Source: Caldilineaceae bacterium bin34
Lineage (GTDB): Bacteria > Chloroflexota > Anaerolineae > Caldilineales > Caldilineaceae
Reading direction: 5' to 3'
DNA: 64,000 bases
NCBI GenBank assembly: GCA_002238555.1
Contig: MPMO01000010.1
Coordinates: forward strand, 1-64,000
In this document: piece by piece, positions 34,507 through 43,489 of the stretch
Position numbering within the stretch: position 1 is the first letter of the stretch
Layout: every line of letters begins with the position of its first letter
Translations under genes and position numbers: made by a program
Notes under the pieces: model-generated
Seen by the model: the letters and a program-made list of their open reading frames with translations, nothing else
Told to the model about the DNA's origin: nothing
Databases searched by the model: none

Positions 34507-34608
34507 GTGTGGTCAAGGCACACCGAACCAATCCATGCCGGACAAGCCACTGGTCCGGACCGACTGCCGGACCAGGAAACCGCGGCTCCACGCCGCGACT
34601 CGCCACAC
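34507..34608. other. Intergenic segment with four nested or adjacent helices
   Basis: Within the 280-base gap before the amylase gene, perfect complementary pairs occur in a junction-like order. The outer stem is gtgtgg (34507) with ccacac (34608); inside are ggca/tgcc (34517-34539), ctggtccgg/ccggaccag (34550-34575, 9 bp) and cgcggc/gccgcg (34581-34597). The layout resembles a small structured RNA, but no T-loop consensus or known family is visible. It could be coincidence in GC-rich DNA. Confidence 0.3.
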
Positions 34609-34681
34609 CGAGGGGTACGGACTGCACGTCGGTAGCCAGGCACCAGGCTGGAAGTACCTGTAGGTCGGCTCATCCACAACC

Positions 34682-36217
34682 ATGGAGAACGCGATGCGTG
34701 TAACGGAAGACGATGCAACCAGTTTGGCTTCCGGTTCCCAGCGTCCGCCCACCTGGGTCCAGGACGCGGTCTTTTACCAGATTTTCCCCGACCGGTTCCG
34801 CCGCAGCGAGGGCAGCCTTGCCCGCAAGGAGCACCCCTTTCAACCTTGGGGTTCGCCACCTACACGCACGGGGTTCCAAGGCGGCGACCTGGACGGCATC
34901 CGTGAGAAGCTGGACTATCTCCAGGAGCTGGGTGTCACCGCCCTGTACCTGAACCCCGTCTTTGCCTCCGCCGCCAACCACCGGTACCACACATACGACT
35001 ACTACGCGGTCGACCCCTTGCTGGGCGGCAACGCGGCCTTGCGACGACTCCTGGACGATGTCCATGCCCGGGGCATGCGGCTAGTCCTGGACGGCGTCTT
35101 CAACCATGTGGGCCGGGGTTTCTGGGCCTTTCACCACGTCTGTGAATCCATGGACCAGTCCCCGTACTGTGACTGGTTCCGGATCCGCGGGTATCCCCTG
35201 CGTCCCTACACCACGCCCGAGGCCGGGAACTGCAACTACGAGGCATGGTGGGGGTTGCCGGACCTGCCCAAGCTGAACGTGGACAATCCGGTTGTCCAGG
35301 ACTACCTGCTGGATGTGGCCCGCCACTGGATTGACTTCGGCATTGACGGCTGGCGGCTGGACGTGCCCGAGGAGATCGGCACTCCGGGGTTTTGGGAACG
35401 GTTCCGCACGGTGGTGAAGGGCATCGCGAACGACGCCTACATCGTGGGTGAACTGTGGGACACGGGACGCGGATGGCTGGACGGCGACCGCTGCGACGGG
35501 ATCACCAACTATGAACTGGGCCGCCTGGCGCTGGGGTTTTTCGCCCGGGAGGCCCTGCCGGCCGAGGGCATCTCGATTTCCGGATACGCAGTGCCGGGCT
35601 TGGAGGCAGCAGCCTTTGCCGGACGCGTGGAAAAAATGCTGAAGACCCACGCCTGGGAATACGCACTGGCCAGCCTCAACTACCTCGACAGCCACGACAT
35701 GCCCCGCATTCATCATCTGGCCGGAGGCGATGCCGGCGCGGTGCGGCTGATGCTGGCCTTCCAGATGACCATGCCCGGCGCCCCGATCATCTACTACGGC
35801 ACCGAAGTGGGCCTGACCGGCACCGGAGATCCGGAGTGCCGCAAGGCGTTTCCCTGGCACCGGCCCGAAACGTGGGATCACGACCTCTTGTCGCATGTCC
35901 GGTGGCTGGCCCAACTGCGCCGCGAACATGAGGTTTTGCGACGCGGACACTGTATCCAGCTGCGCGCTCGGGACGCTGTGTTCGCCTTCAAGCGGACGTG
36001 GCACGGGAGCATCGCGCTCGTGGTATTCAATGCCGGCCGCAGCGACATCCGCGTGCAATTGACCAACGTCGGCGGAACGGTCGAGCATTTCGCCCTGACG
36101 GATGCCCGGGACGGTTCGGTCCTGCGCTGCATCGACGGACGGTTCGAGTCGGTGCACGTGCCGGCCCGGGATGTGCGTATCTTTACGGGCCGCGAGGACC
36201 GACTGCCAAGCGCATGA
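34682..36217 (+). CDS. GH13 alpha-amylase family enzyme
   Basis: The 511-aa cytosolic enzyme (no signal peptide) opens with FYQIFPDRFR (31-40) and has the four GH13 regions: LDGVFNH (136-142), GWRLDVPEE with nucleophile Asp227, VGELWD with acid/base Glu257, and YLDSHD with Asp339. The FYQIFPDRF start and GFQGGDLDGI segment are typical of cyclomaltodextrinase/neopullulanase or maltogenic subfamilies acting on short alpha-glucans. The N-terminal domain of neopullulanases is absent, so the exact specificity is open. Either ATG (34682 or 34694) could start it. Confidence 0.88.
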   Translation: MENAMRVTEDDATSLASGSQRPPTWVQDAVFYQIFPDRFRRSEGSLARKEHPFQPWGSPPTRTGFQGGDLDGIREKLDYLQELGVTALYLNPVFASAANHRYHTYDYYAVDPLLGGNAALRRLLDDVHARGMRLVLDGVFNHVGRGFWAFHHVCESMDQSPYCDWFRIRGYPLRPYTTPEAGNCNYEAWWGLPDLPKLNVDNPVVQDYLLDVARHWIDFGIDGWRLDVPEEIGTPGFWERFRTVVKGIANDAYIVGELWDTGRGWLDGDRCDGITNYELGRLALGFFAREALPAEGISISGYAVPGLEAAAFAGRVEKMLKTHAWEYALASLNYLDSHDMPRIHHLAGGDAGAVRLMLAFQMTMPGAPIIYYGTEVGLTGTGDPECRKAFPWHRPETWDHDLLSHVRWLAQLRREHEVLRRGHCIQLRARDAVFAFKRTWHGSIALVVFNAGRSDIRVQLTNVGGTVEHFALTDARDGSVLRCIDGRFESVHVPARDVRIFTGREDRLPSA

Positions 36218-36361
36218 CCAAATCTACCGTTCTGCCCGGAGGGCTGGTCAGAAACCGGCGGCCGGCCACTGAATCCAGTGATATATTTATTGTTTCGCTG
36301 TTGCAGAATCGGCCGCACCGTTTTCAGGTTCGCATCACAGGCGCATCGGCAAGATCCCGCA

Positions 36362-37312
36362 ATGGCTGCCACGCACTCCCCCTCAGACGCCATGAAGCAC
36401 TTTACGGACATTTCCTGTCTGTCCCAACAGAAGTTCCGAGGACTTCTGCGGCTGGCCCGCAACCTCCAGGACGAATGGGTCCGCGAAGGCCGCAACGAGC
36501 CGGTGCTGGACGGACGCAGCCTGGCCATGGTGTTCATGAAGGCCAGCCTGCGGACACGCGTGTCCTTTGAAGTCGGCATGCGCCATCTGGGCGGCGGGGC
36601 GCTCTACCTGAGTCCCGCGGAAGTCGGCCTGGGCGAGCGCGAGACCGCGGCGGATGTGGCGCGGGTCCTCTCGGGCATGGCCGACGGGATCATGGCGCGG
36701 GTGTTCGAACACGCGGCGATCGACGATCTGGCACGTCATGCATCGGTACCGGTCATCAACGGGCTCAGCGACCGCTCCCATCCGTGTCAGGCCCTGGCCG
36801 ACATCTACACGATTGAGCAGATGGCCGGCGCCTGCCGTGGACTGACCATTGCCTTCGTGGGAGACGGCGACAACAACACCGCCCGCAGCTTGATCGAGGC
36901 CGCCAGCCTGGCCAACATGGAGATTCGGGTGATTGCACCCAAGGGCTACCAGCCTCGTCCGGAGGAATGGGACTCCGCGTGCGAACCCGATCTCGTCACG
37001 GATGCGCTGGATGCGGTTGAAGGCGCCGACGTCCTGTACACGGATGTGTGGACCAGCATGGGCCAGGAGGCCGAATCCGAACGGCGCACGGCGGACCTGC
37101 GCGACTACCAGCTCAACACCGGCCTGTTGGACCGGACCGGCAATCCGGACGTGATCGTGATGCACTGCCTCCCCGCACACCGGAACGAAGAGATCACCGA
37201 CTCGGTGATGGACGGCCGCCACAGCCGGGTCTTTCAGCAGGCCCACAATCGCCTGCATGCTCAAAAGGCGCTGCTGGCCCACCTCCTGGGCCAGGTGCCG
37301 TTGCCGGATTAG
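36362..37312 (+). CDS. argF: Ornithine carbamoyltransferase
   Basis: The 316-aa product from the ATG at 36362 makes citrulline from ornithine and carbamoyl phosphate in arginine synthesis. The phosphate-binding loop reads [10 protein letters not shown] (61-70; the usual STRTR has Leu in place of the first Thr). HPCQALAD is intact, and ornithine-binding elements are the DVWTSMGQE (SMG) loop and HCLPAHR. An ATG at 36392 (MKHFTDIS) is an alternative start and closer to typical lengths. The gene is followed 5 bp later by cdaA. No other arg gene is in the window. Confidence 0.93.
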   Translation: MAATHSPSDAMKHFTDISCLSQQKFRGLLRLARNLQDEWVREGRNEPVLDGRSLAMVFMKASLRTRVSFEVGMRHLGGGALYLSPAEVGLGERETAADVARVLSGMADGIMARVFEHAAIDDLARHASVPVINGLSDRSHPCQALADIYTIEQMAGACRGLTIAFVGDGDNNTARSLIEAASLANMEIRVIAPKGYQPRPEEWDSACEPDLVTDALDAVEGADVLYTDVWTSMGQEAESERRTADLRDYQLNTGLLDRTGNPDVIVMHCLPAHRNEEITDSVMDGRHSRVFQQAHNRLHAQKALLAHLLGQVPLPD

Positions 37313-37317
37313 CCTTC

Positions 37318-38220
37318 ATGGAGAGACTGGGGTCCCTGTTCCAACTCTTCCGTGAGGACTCCGCAGCGGGCAACGTGGTTGCCCACCTCCCGCGGTTGCT
37401 GGAACCACTCAACCTGCTTGACGTGGCGGCCCTGTGCGCGTTCCTTTACATCCTGCTGAGCCAGCTGGCGCGTTCGCCGCTGCGCAGACTCCTCAACGGC
37501 CTGTTGTTTCTCCTGGTGCTGTTTTCCGCCGTCACCGCGTTCGACGGACTGACCGCCCTCAATCTCATCATCCGCAACAGCTACCTTGTCGTCCTGGTCT
37601 CGATACCCATCATCTTCCAATCCGAAATCCGCAACATGCTGTCCCAGGCCGGACGCGGGGTCGGCTTCTGGGATCGCATCCGACAGGCCGGCAGCCAGGG
37701 ACAACTCGACGAACAGTGGATGCAGGAGGTTGCGGAGAGCGTCCGCTATCTGCACCGCAACCGTCTGGGGGCCCTGATTGTGCTGACCGGCCGGGACCTG
37801 TTGGCCAACACCGCCAGCGACGGCATCCGCCTCGACGCGGTCCTCTCCCGGCAGCTGCTCAACTCCGTCTTTGAGAAGCAGTCCAGTCTGCACGACGGCG
37901 CGGTGATCATTGCGCAGGGCCGGATTCAACGGGCCAACGTCCTCTTCTCCATCGGCGATCAGGCGGGCCGCACGCTGAGCGCCCGCGCGGAGACGGGCAC
38001 CCGCCACCTGGCGGCACAGAACATCACCGCCCACAACGACGCGCTGTGCTTGGTCGTGTCCGAAGAGACGGGCGGGATAGCCTATTCGATCGGCGGCCAC
38101 CTCACGGAGACATCGCCGGAGAATGTACTGTCCGTACTGTACGAACTGGGCGCCCTGCGGTTCCTGCGTGAGCGGGGCATCCGACCCGGACCTTCCCCGG
38201 CAGTGGAGGCCCGGCCTTGA
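37318..38220 (+). CDS. cdaA: Diadenylate cyclase CdaA
   Basis: The 300-aa membrane enzyme has about three N-terminal helices (residues 38-100) and a C-terminal DAC domain that joins two ATP into cyclic di-AMP. The DGA motif lies in LHDGAVII (193-195), and SEETG at 248-252 matches the family. The other ATP-binding motif, normally RHR in GTRHRAA, reads RHL here (GTRHLAA, 227-233), so the final Arg is lost. It overlaps cdaR by 4 bases (TTGA), the classic cdaA-cdaR pair. The start at 37318 is supported by a short gap after argF and by the start of the membrane domain. Confidence 0.9.
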   Translation: MERLGSLFQLFREDSAAGNVVAHLPRLLEPLNLLDVAALCAFLYILLSQLARSPLRRLLNGLLFLLVLFSAVTAFDGLTALNLIIRNSYLVVLVSIPIIFQSEIRNMLSQAGRGVGFWDRIRQAGSQGQLDEQWMQEVAESVRYLHRNRLGALIVLTGRDLLANTASDGIRLDAVLSRQLLNSVFEKQSSLHDGAVIIAQGRIQRANVLFSIGDQAGRTLSARAETGTRHLAAQNITAHNDALCLVVSEETGGIAYSIGGHLTETSPENVLSVLYELGALRFLRERGIRPGPSPAVEARP

Positions 38221-39578
38221 GACCGATTGCGTCCCGGTGGGTCCAGCGGCTGCTCCGGCTGGTCGTGGCCCTGCTGGCTTCCGTGTTCGTCTGGCTGATC
38301 ATCATCAGCCAGCAGGATCCGATGATCGTGCGTACCATCGCCAACGTGCCGGTGCCCTGCCCGGACCTGCAGGACACCGACCTGCAGTGCGCCAGTGTGA
38401 ATGCCACACTTACGGTCCGCGTGCGTTCACCGCAAAGCCGCTGGGCCAATCTGCAACCTCCCTATGTCCAGTACCTGGAGGTGCAACTGCGGCCCGCGGA
38501 CAAGGAACTCGAACTGACCAGCGGCGTTCCCCGCTTCCTCTGCGATGCCGCGGCCCTCGAACCGAATCTCCAGGTTCTCTCGGTGCGGGCATCGTCTGCG
38601 CCGGCCGGCACGGCCTGCGCCGTGGACATCGCGCTGCAATCCTCTCCCGAAGTGTTGGCCGAGGCCCTGGCCCGGCAGGAACAAAGTTCGCTCCTCCCGG
38701 TGACCCTGGTCCGGGTGGGGGACCTGCCGGACGGCTATGTGCTGGAAGGGACGGCACTCAACACCACCCATACGTTGATCACAGGACCGCAGGAGGACCT
38801 GATGCGAATGGACAGTGCGGTAGCCTATCTGCCGTTCTACTCCACCGCCTTCACCACCAACGCGGGGTCGTTCGAATTGCCCTTGTCGGTGCAGGCCGTG
38901 GACAGCGACGGCAACGCGCTGACGGCGCTGACCGCCAATCCGGGCATTGTGTCGGCAACGGTGCGCTATTCGTCCCTGCCCAATACCCGACGCGTACGGG
39001 TAGTCCTGGAGCCGCCGGCGACCGTACCCAGCGGCTACAGTCTGACGGAGGTGCGCACCGACCCTGAATTTTTGCTGCTGCGCGGTCCGCGGAACGTGTT
39101 GGATTCCGTACCGGACCCGCTGCCGCTGCATCCGGCGGAACCCGTCAAACCCGTCACGCGCACCACCACGGTGATCGCGTCCGTGGACGTGCCGGAGGGT
39201 GCGACCACCGCCACGGCGGAAGTCGCCTTCGTGATTGAAGTGGATCACGTCATCCTCGACAATACGCAAAAGGCCCGGGCGGCCTGTCAATTGGAACACC
39301 CGGACCTGGTCTACGAATTCACGCCCCTGTTCATGCACCTGCGCGGTCCGTTTGAAGCCTTCGAACAGTTGTACGCCATGGAAGCCGCGGGCGAATTTGC
39401 CTGGCTGGCCCTCTTCGACTGCCCGGCCGAACAGGGCACATGGGAACTTGCCCCTGTCCGGTTTGTCTTTGCGGATCCGGCCGTTGAGTCATCCAATCTC
39501 ATCACGCTGGTGAACCACGATCCCGCCCAGGCCGAGGTCGTGGCAAGCCTGAAGTCCGCCTTGGCCCCGTCCTCCTGA
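38217..39578 (+). CDS. cdaR: CdaA regulator, YbbR-like domain protein CdaR
   Basis: The 453-aa protein starts at a TTG overlapping the cdaA stop. It has one N-terminal membrane helix (about 12-32, VALLASVFVWLIIISQ) and a long extracellular part with repeated YbbR-type beta modules (for example VTLVRVGDLPDGYVLEG and RVRVVLEPPATVPSGYSLTE). In Firmicutes CdaR binds CdaA in the membrane and tunes cyclic-di-AMP synthesis. Position and topology match. Sequence similarity of YbbR repeats is low, so the call depends on both. Confidence 0.85.
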   Translation: MRPIASRWVQRLLRLVVALLASVFVWLIIISQQDPMIVRTIANVPVPCPDLQDTDLQCASVNATLTVRVRSPQSRWANLQPPYVQYLEVQLRPADKELELTSGVPRFLCDAAALEPNLQVLSVRASSAPAGTACAVDIALQSSPEVLAEALARQEQSSLLPVTLVRVGDLPDGYVLEGTALNTTHTLITGPQEDLMRMDSAVAYLPFYSTAFTTNAGSFELPLSVQAVDSDGNALTALTANPGIVSATVRYSSLPNTRRVRVVLEPPATVPSGYSLTEVRTDPEFLLLRGPRNVLDSVPDPLPLHPAEPVKPVTRTTTVIASVDVPEGATTATAEVAFVIEVDHVILDNTQKARAACQLEHPDLVYEFTPLFMHLRGPFEAFEQLYAMEAAGEFAWLALFDCPAEQGTWELAPVRFVFADPAVESSNLITLVNHDPAQAEVVASLKSALAPSS

Positions 39579-39599
39579 AGCCCCGGGACCACCTGCAGC

Positions 39600-40952
39600 A
39601 TGTCACCCGCACTCGTAGCCCTGGTGGGCCGCCCCAACGTGGGCAAGTCCACGCTGTTCAATCGCCTGACCGGTGTCCGCACGGCGATTGTGGAGGATCT
39701 GCCGGGAACCACCCGCGACCGCCTGTACGGCACGGCGGAATGGCAGGGACAGCGGTTCGCGCTGGTCGATACCGGAGGCCTGCGCTTCCGCGATCCCGGT
39801 GCATCCACGGCCCGTTCGCGCTCCGCCAACTCGTCCGAGGAGTTCTCCCTGTCGATCCTGGAACAGGCCACCGTAGCCCTGGACGAGGCGGATGCCGTCA
39901 TCCTGCTGACCGATGTCAAGGACGGGGTAGTGGCCGAGGACTTGGATGTGGCCGCGTTTCTGCGCCAGCACGACAAGCCGGTAGTGTTGGCGGTCAACAA
40001 GGCCGAGACCGATGCCCGCGTTCTGGATGCCACCGAGTTCTGGCAGTTGGGCTTGGGCGAACCGATGGCCATCTCCGCCCTGCACGGCGACGGTGTGGCG
40101 GAACTTCTCGACGGCCTGCTGTCCAACCTGGCCGGCACACCAGCCGGGGACGAGGAGGACGATTCGGTCCGGATTGCCCTGGTGGGGCGGCCCAACGTCG
40201 GCAAGAGCAGCCTGCTCAACGCCCTGATTGGCGAAGAACGCGCCATCACCAGCGAGGTACCGGGCACCACGCGCGACCCGGTCGACTCACGCCTCACCTG
40301 GCATGGCCGGGACGTGACTCTGGTCGACACCGCCGGCATTCGGCGACGGGGCCGCATCGAACGCGGCATTGAACAATACAGCGTGCTGCGCAGCGCCAGG
40401 GCCATCGACCGGGCCGATGTCGCCCTGCTGTTGCTGGACACCACCGAGGGGGTTACGGCACAGGATGCGCACGTGGCCGGCATGATCGAGGAATCCAAAA
40501 CCGGAGTGGTCCTGCTCGCCAACAAGTGGGATGCGGTGGTCAAGGACGAGCACACCATCCTGGAATACGAGAAGAAGATCCGATCGGAACTGCAGTTCCT
40601 GCCCTACGCGCCGCTGCTCTTCATATCGGCCCTGGACCGGCAGCGGCTGCACCGCATCCTGCCCACGGCCCTGGAGGTGCATGCGGCAAGGACGCAAAGG
40701 ATTGGCACCGGCCCCTTCAATCAGCTGATCCAGCAGGCATACTTCCAGGGAGCCACGCCGTCGCGCAACGGCCAGCCGCTCAGGATCTACTACGGCACCC
40801 AGGTGGCCGTTGCGCCGCCGACGTTCGTTCTCTTCGTGAACAACAGCAAGCTGGTGCACTTTACCTATGCACGCTACATCGAGAACGCGATCCGCGAGCA
40901 GCACCCCTTCGTTGGCACACCGATCCGCGTCGAATTCCGCACGCGTTCCTGA
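39600..40952 (+). CDS. der: Ribosome-assembly GTPase Der (EngA)
   Basis: The 450-aa protein has two tandem G domains, each with G1 GRPNVGKS (the first at about 10-17, the second near 196), and a C-terminal KH-like domain (TRSPNG-like region, then YYGTQVAVAPPTFVLFVNNS). Other visible motifs are DTGG and DTAG (G3), and NKAE and NKWD (G4). Der matures the 50S subunit. The first domain has a short Ser-rich insert after DTGG. It follows cdaR by 21 bp. Confidence 0.96.
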   Translation: MSPALVALVGRPNVGKSTLFNRLTGVRTAIVEDLPGTTRDRLYGTAEWQGQRFALVDTGGLRFRDPGASTARSRSANSSEEFSLSILEQATVALDEADAVILLTDVKDGVVAEDLDVAAFLRQHDKPVVLAVNKAETDARVLDATEFWQLGLGEPMAISALHGDGVAELLDGLLSNLAGTPAGDEEDDSVRIALVGRPNVGKSSLLNALIGEERAITSEVPGTTRDPVDSRLTWHGRDVTLVDTAGIRRRGRIERGIEQYSVLRSARAIDRADVALLLLDTTEGVTAQDAHVAGMIEESKTGVVLLANKWDAVVKDEHTILEYEKKIRSELQFLPYAPLLFISALDRQRLHRILPTALEVHAARTQRIGTGPFNQLIQQAYFQGATPSRNGQPLRIYYGTQVAVAPPTFVLFVNNSKLVHFTYARYIENAIREQHPFVGTPIRVEFRTRS

Positions 40953-40972
40953 ACCGTGATCTCCAGGTTGCA

Positions 40973-41923
40973 GTGAAGACACTCCTTGAACGATGGCGGG
41001 TTCGCCGCTCCGAACTGCTGCTTGGGATTCTGGTCCTGGGTTGCTTCGGTTACGGAGGACACCTGGGATGGGGGTATTTCTCCCATGCCGTGTACGGACC
41101 GCCGCCTTTCGACGGCGAAAGGGCCCTGGAACACGTGCAGGCCCAGGTCGACCTGGGGCCGCGCCCGACGGGCTCCCTGGCCAACCGCCGCACCAGGGTC
41201 TTGATCCGGCAGCACCTGGCAGCCCTGGACTGGCAGGTGTACGCCCACCCGTTTGCCTTGCCGAACGGTGATCGCGGCGAAAACCTGCTCGCCTGGAAGG
41301 GCTCCGGACCCGATCTGCTGCTGGGCGCCCACTTCGATACGCGCTTGTTTGCGGATGAAGATCCGGATCCGGACCTCCGGACGCGCCCGGTGATCGGGGC
41401 CAATGACGGAGCATCGGGCGTGGCGGTGCTGATGGAACTGGCGCGGGCCCTGGAGACCGACAAGACGGGCCACCGGATTTGCCTGGCCTTCTTCGACGCC
41501 GAGGACAACGGCAACATCCCCGGCTGGCACTGGATCCTGGGATCCTCGGCGTTCGCGGCGGACCTCGATCTGTTGCCGGCCTGCAACAACCCCACGGCGG
41601 TTGTCATCGTGGACATGGTGGGGGACAGCCGCCAGGAACTGCCCCTTGAGCGCACCAGCACCCCGGAATTGCAGGCCGCCATTTGGCAACAGGCCGCCGA
41701 ACTGGGCCTGGAGGCCTGGTTTCAGCCGGTGCCGGGCTACTCAATCCTTGACGATCACCATCCGTTCCTGAATGCCGGCATTCCGGCGGTGGACATCATT
41801 GACTTCGACTACCCGTGGTGGCATACCGTAGGCGACACGATGGACAAGGTCGGCGCGGACAGCCTCTGGCGCGTCGGCACCGTCCTGGAGAACTGGCTGG
41901 AAGCAGGCGCCGCATGGCGGTGA
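40973..41923 (+). CDS. Membrane-anchored M28 peptidase / glutaminyl-cyclase-like
   Basis: The GTG at 40973 gives 316 aa, with an N-terminal membrane segment (about 15-37) and an M28 zinc-peptidase fold. Metal-site candidates are Asp145 (GANDGASG), Glu177-Asp178 (FFDAEDNG) and His284 (YPWWHTVGD). HFDTR at 120-124 and the late DDHHPFLNAGIPAVDIIDF are closer to secreted glutaminyl cyclases than to aminopeptidases. It may cyclise N-terminal Gln of exported proteins or cut peptides outside the membrane; sequence alone does not decide. It follows der by 20 bp. Confidence 0.78.
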   Translation: MKTLLERWRVRRSELLLGILVLGCFGYGGHLGWGYFSHAVYGPPPFDGERALEHVQAQVDLGPRPTGSLANRRTRVLIRQHLAALDWQVYAHPFALPNGDRGENLLAWKGSGPDLLLGAHFDTRLFADEDPDPDLRTRPVIGANDGASGVAVLMELARALETDKTGHRICLAFFDAEDNGNIPGWHWILGSSAFAADLDLLPACNNPTAVVIVDMVGDSRQELPLERTSTPELQAAIWQQAAELGLEAWFQPVPGYSILDDHHPFLNAGIPAVDIIDFDYPWWHTVGDTMDKVGADSLWRVGTVLENWLEAGAAWR

Positions 41924-42113
41924 CATTGCCGCTTGCCGGTGTGGCTGTCCAGTGGCCGCCAAGGCCGCGACATCCTCGCGGCCTTGCCGAATCTTCCGAC
42001 CGACGGCGTCCACCTAACCTATACTGACTCGCCAACCGCCGAGTGTTGGCCTGCGATGCGGCAACCAATCCGGCCTCCCGCACTCTTTATCCTCCCTTTA
42101 GGATCCCCTTCCC

Positions 42114-43034
42114 ATGAATCCCATCCTGCTGGAAGTCGGCAATTTTTCCCTGCACTGGTACGGACTGCTGATTGTCGGAGGAGCCACGCTGAGCGCGTTT
42201 TCAAGCACCCTGTGGGCCAAGCGTTCGGGCGGGGATCCGGACCACATCTGGAACCTGCTGGCCTGGTGCCTGATTGCCGGCATCCTGGGCGCGCGGGTCT
42301 ACCACGTGCTCAGCTCGCCGGCGGACGGTGGCGGCTGGGCCCACTACCGTGAAAATCCGATGGACATCATCAACTTCTGGTCCGGAGGATTCAGGGGGCT
42401 GGGCATCTACGGCGGACTGATTGGCGGGGTCCTGGCCGTCATCGTCTATGCCTGGATCTCGAAAATCAACGTGCTGCAGTACCTGGACTACATCGCGGTC
42501 AATGTCCCGCTGGCCCAGGCCGTCGGCCGGTTCGGGAATTTCGTAAACCAGGAGCTGTACGGGCCGGCCACAAACCTGCCCTGGGCGTTCCACATCAACC
42601 CGGACTACCCCTGTCAGGTACCGGAGGGCGCCCTGGGGGTGTGCTCCGACCCGAACATCACACAACAGGCCATCGACTGGTACGCCACGAACGGATTCCA
42701 TCCCACCTTCTTCTACGAGATGATTTGGAACCTGATGGCGGTGCTTGTCATCAACCTGCTGTTCCTGCGCTTCGGCAAGCGCCTGCGCTTCGGGGACGGG
42801 GTCCTGATGCTGTTCTTCTTCTACCCGGTGGGACGCTTCCTGGTCGAGTTCCTGCGTCCCGATGCCTGGATGATTGGCAGTTCCCTGGCAGCCGCCCAAT
42901 GGTTTGCGCTGATTTCGGTGGTGGTCACGGTGGCCGCCTTCCTGTACCGGCATGTGGACTGGCCCGGACATCCGGAGGCCAAGGACTCATGGATCGGCAT
43001 GAGCGATCCGAAGGCGGTGGCTGCTTCCTCGTAG
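42114..43034 (+). CDS. lgt: Prolipoprotein diacylglyceryl transferase
   Basis: The 306-aa membrane enzyme adds diacylglyceryl to the lipobox Cys of exported lipoproteins, several of which are encoded in this window. It has seven hydrophobic segments, the Lgt signature GRFGNFVNQELYG (about residues 137-149), the YGGLIGG region and RFLVEFLRPD near the end. A TATACT -10-like box lies about 90 bases upstream, and an AGGATCC-type site precedes the ATG. Length is normal. Confidence 0.95.
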   Translation: MNPILLEVGNFSLHWYGLLIVGGATLSAFSSTLWAKRSGGDPDHIWNLLAWCLIAGILGARVYHVLSSPADGGGWAHYRENPMDIINFWSGGFRGLGIYGGLIGGVLAVIVYAWISKINVLQYLDYIAVNVPLAQAVGRFGNFVNQELYGPATNLPWAFHINPDYPCQVPEGALGVCSDPNITQQAIDWYATNGFHPTFFYEMIWNLMAVLVINLLFLRFGKRLRFGDGVLMLFFFYPVGRFLVEFLRPDAWMIGSSLAAAQWFALISVVVTVAAFLYRHVDWPGHPEAKDSWIGMSDPKAVAASS

Positions 43035-43119
43035 GACGGCGATTCCCGGCCCGGCCGCTCCCTGGCGCGGATTCCGGTCGACATCGAGCGAACGGCGGCG
43101 GATACAAAGCCCTGGTTGT

Positions 43120-43407
43120 TCAGGCAATCAGTTCGACGTGGCTGTCCAGCACCTCGACATCCAGCCGGGCATCCAGAACCCAGTTGCGCACAGCCTGCAA
43201 TTGGCTGTGGACATGGCTGTCGTTGGTGCTCACGACCACCACGGAGATCTCCGCACGCGTCAGCACATCCTGGGCATCCGATTCGCAGACCGAGGCGTTG
43301 AACCTGGTTCGAATGCGGCGGATGGCGGGCGCGATGCGGCTGCGCTTCTCCTTGAGGGAGGCGGTGCCCTCCAGATAGAGTTCGAGCGTCAGCAATCCAA
43401 CCGACAC
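43120..43407 (-). CDS. DUF503 (YlxP-like) protein
   Basis: The 95-aa product from a GTG at 43407 reads VSVGLLTLELYLEGTASLKE, then KRSRIAPAIRRIRTRFNASV and ending HVELI. This is the DUF503 ferredoxin-like fold, often found beside ribosome-assembly factors such as RbfA and known as YlxP in Bacillus. The function is unsettled. It lies 82 bp downstream of the LipM-like gene in the same direction. Confidence 0.8.
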   Translation of the reverse strand: MSVGLLTLELYLEGTASLKEKRSRIAPAIRRIRTRFNASVCESDAQDVLTRAEISVVVVSTNDSHVHSQLQAVRNWVLDARLDVEVLDSHVELIA

Positions 43408-43489
43408 GGTAGCCTCGCCATCTGTTGCGCGTCCGTCGTCAAGGCGATGCAATTCACTCGGAGGGTGCGGCAGAGGCTCGACGCGCAAC

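Noticed and set aside
34507..34608. A second tRNA gene upstream of the amylase gene
   Set aside because: The helices are suggestive, but there is no TTCGA-type T-loop, no proper anticodon loop and wrong arm lengths.
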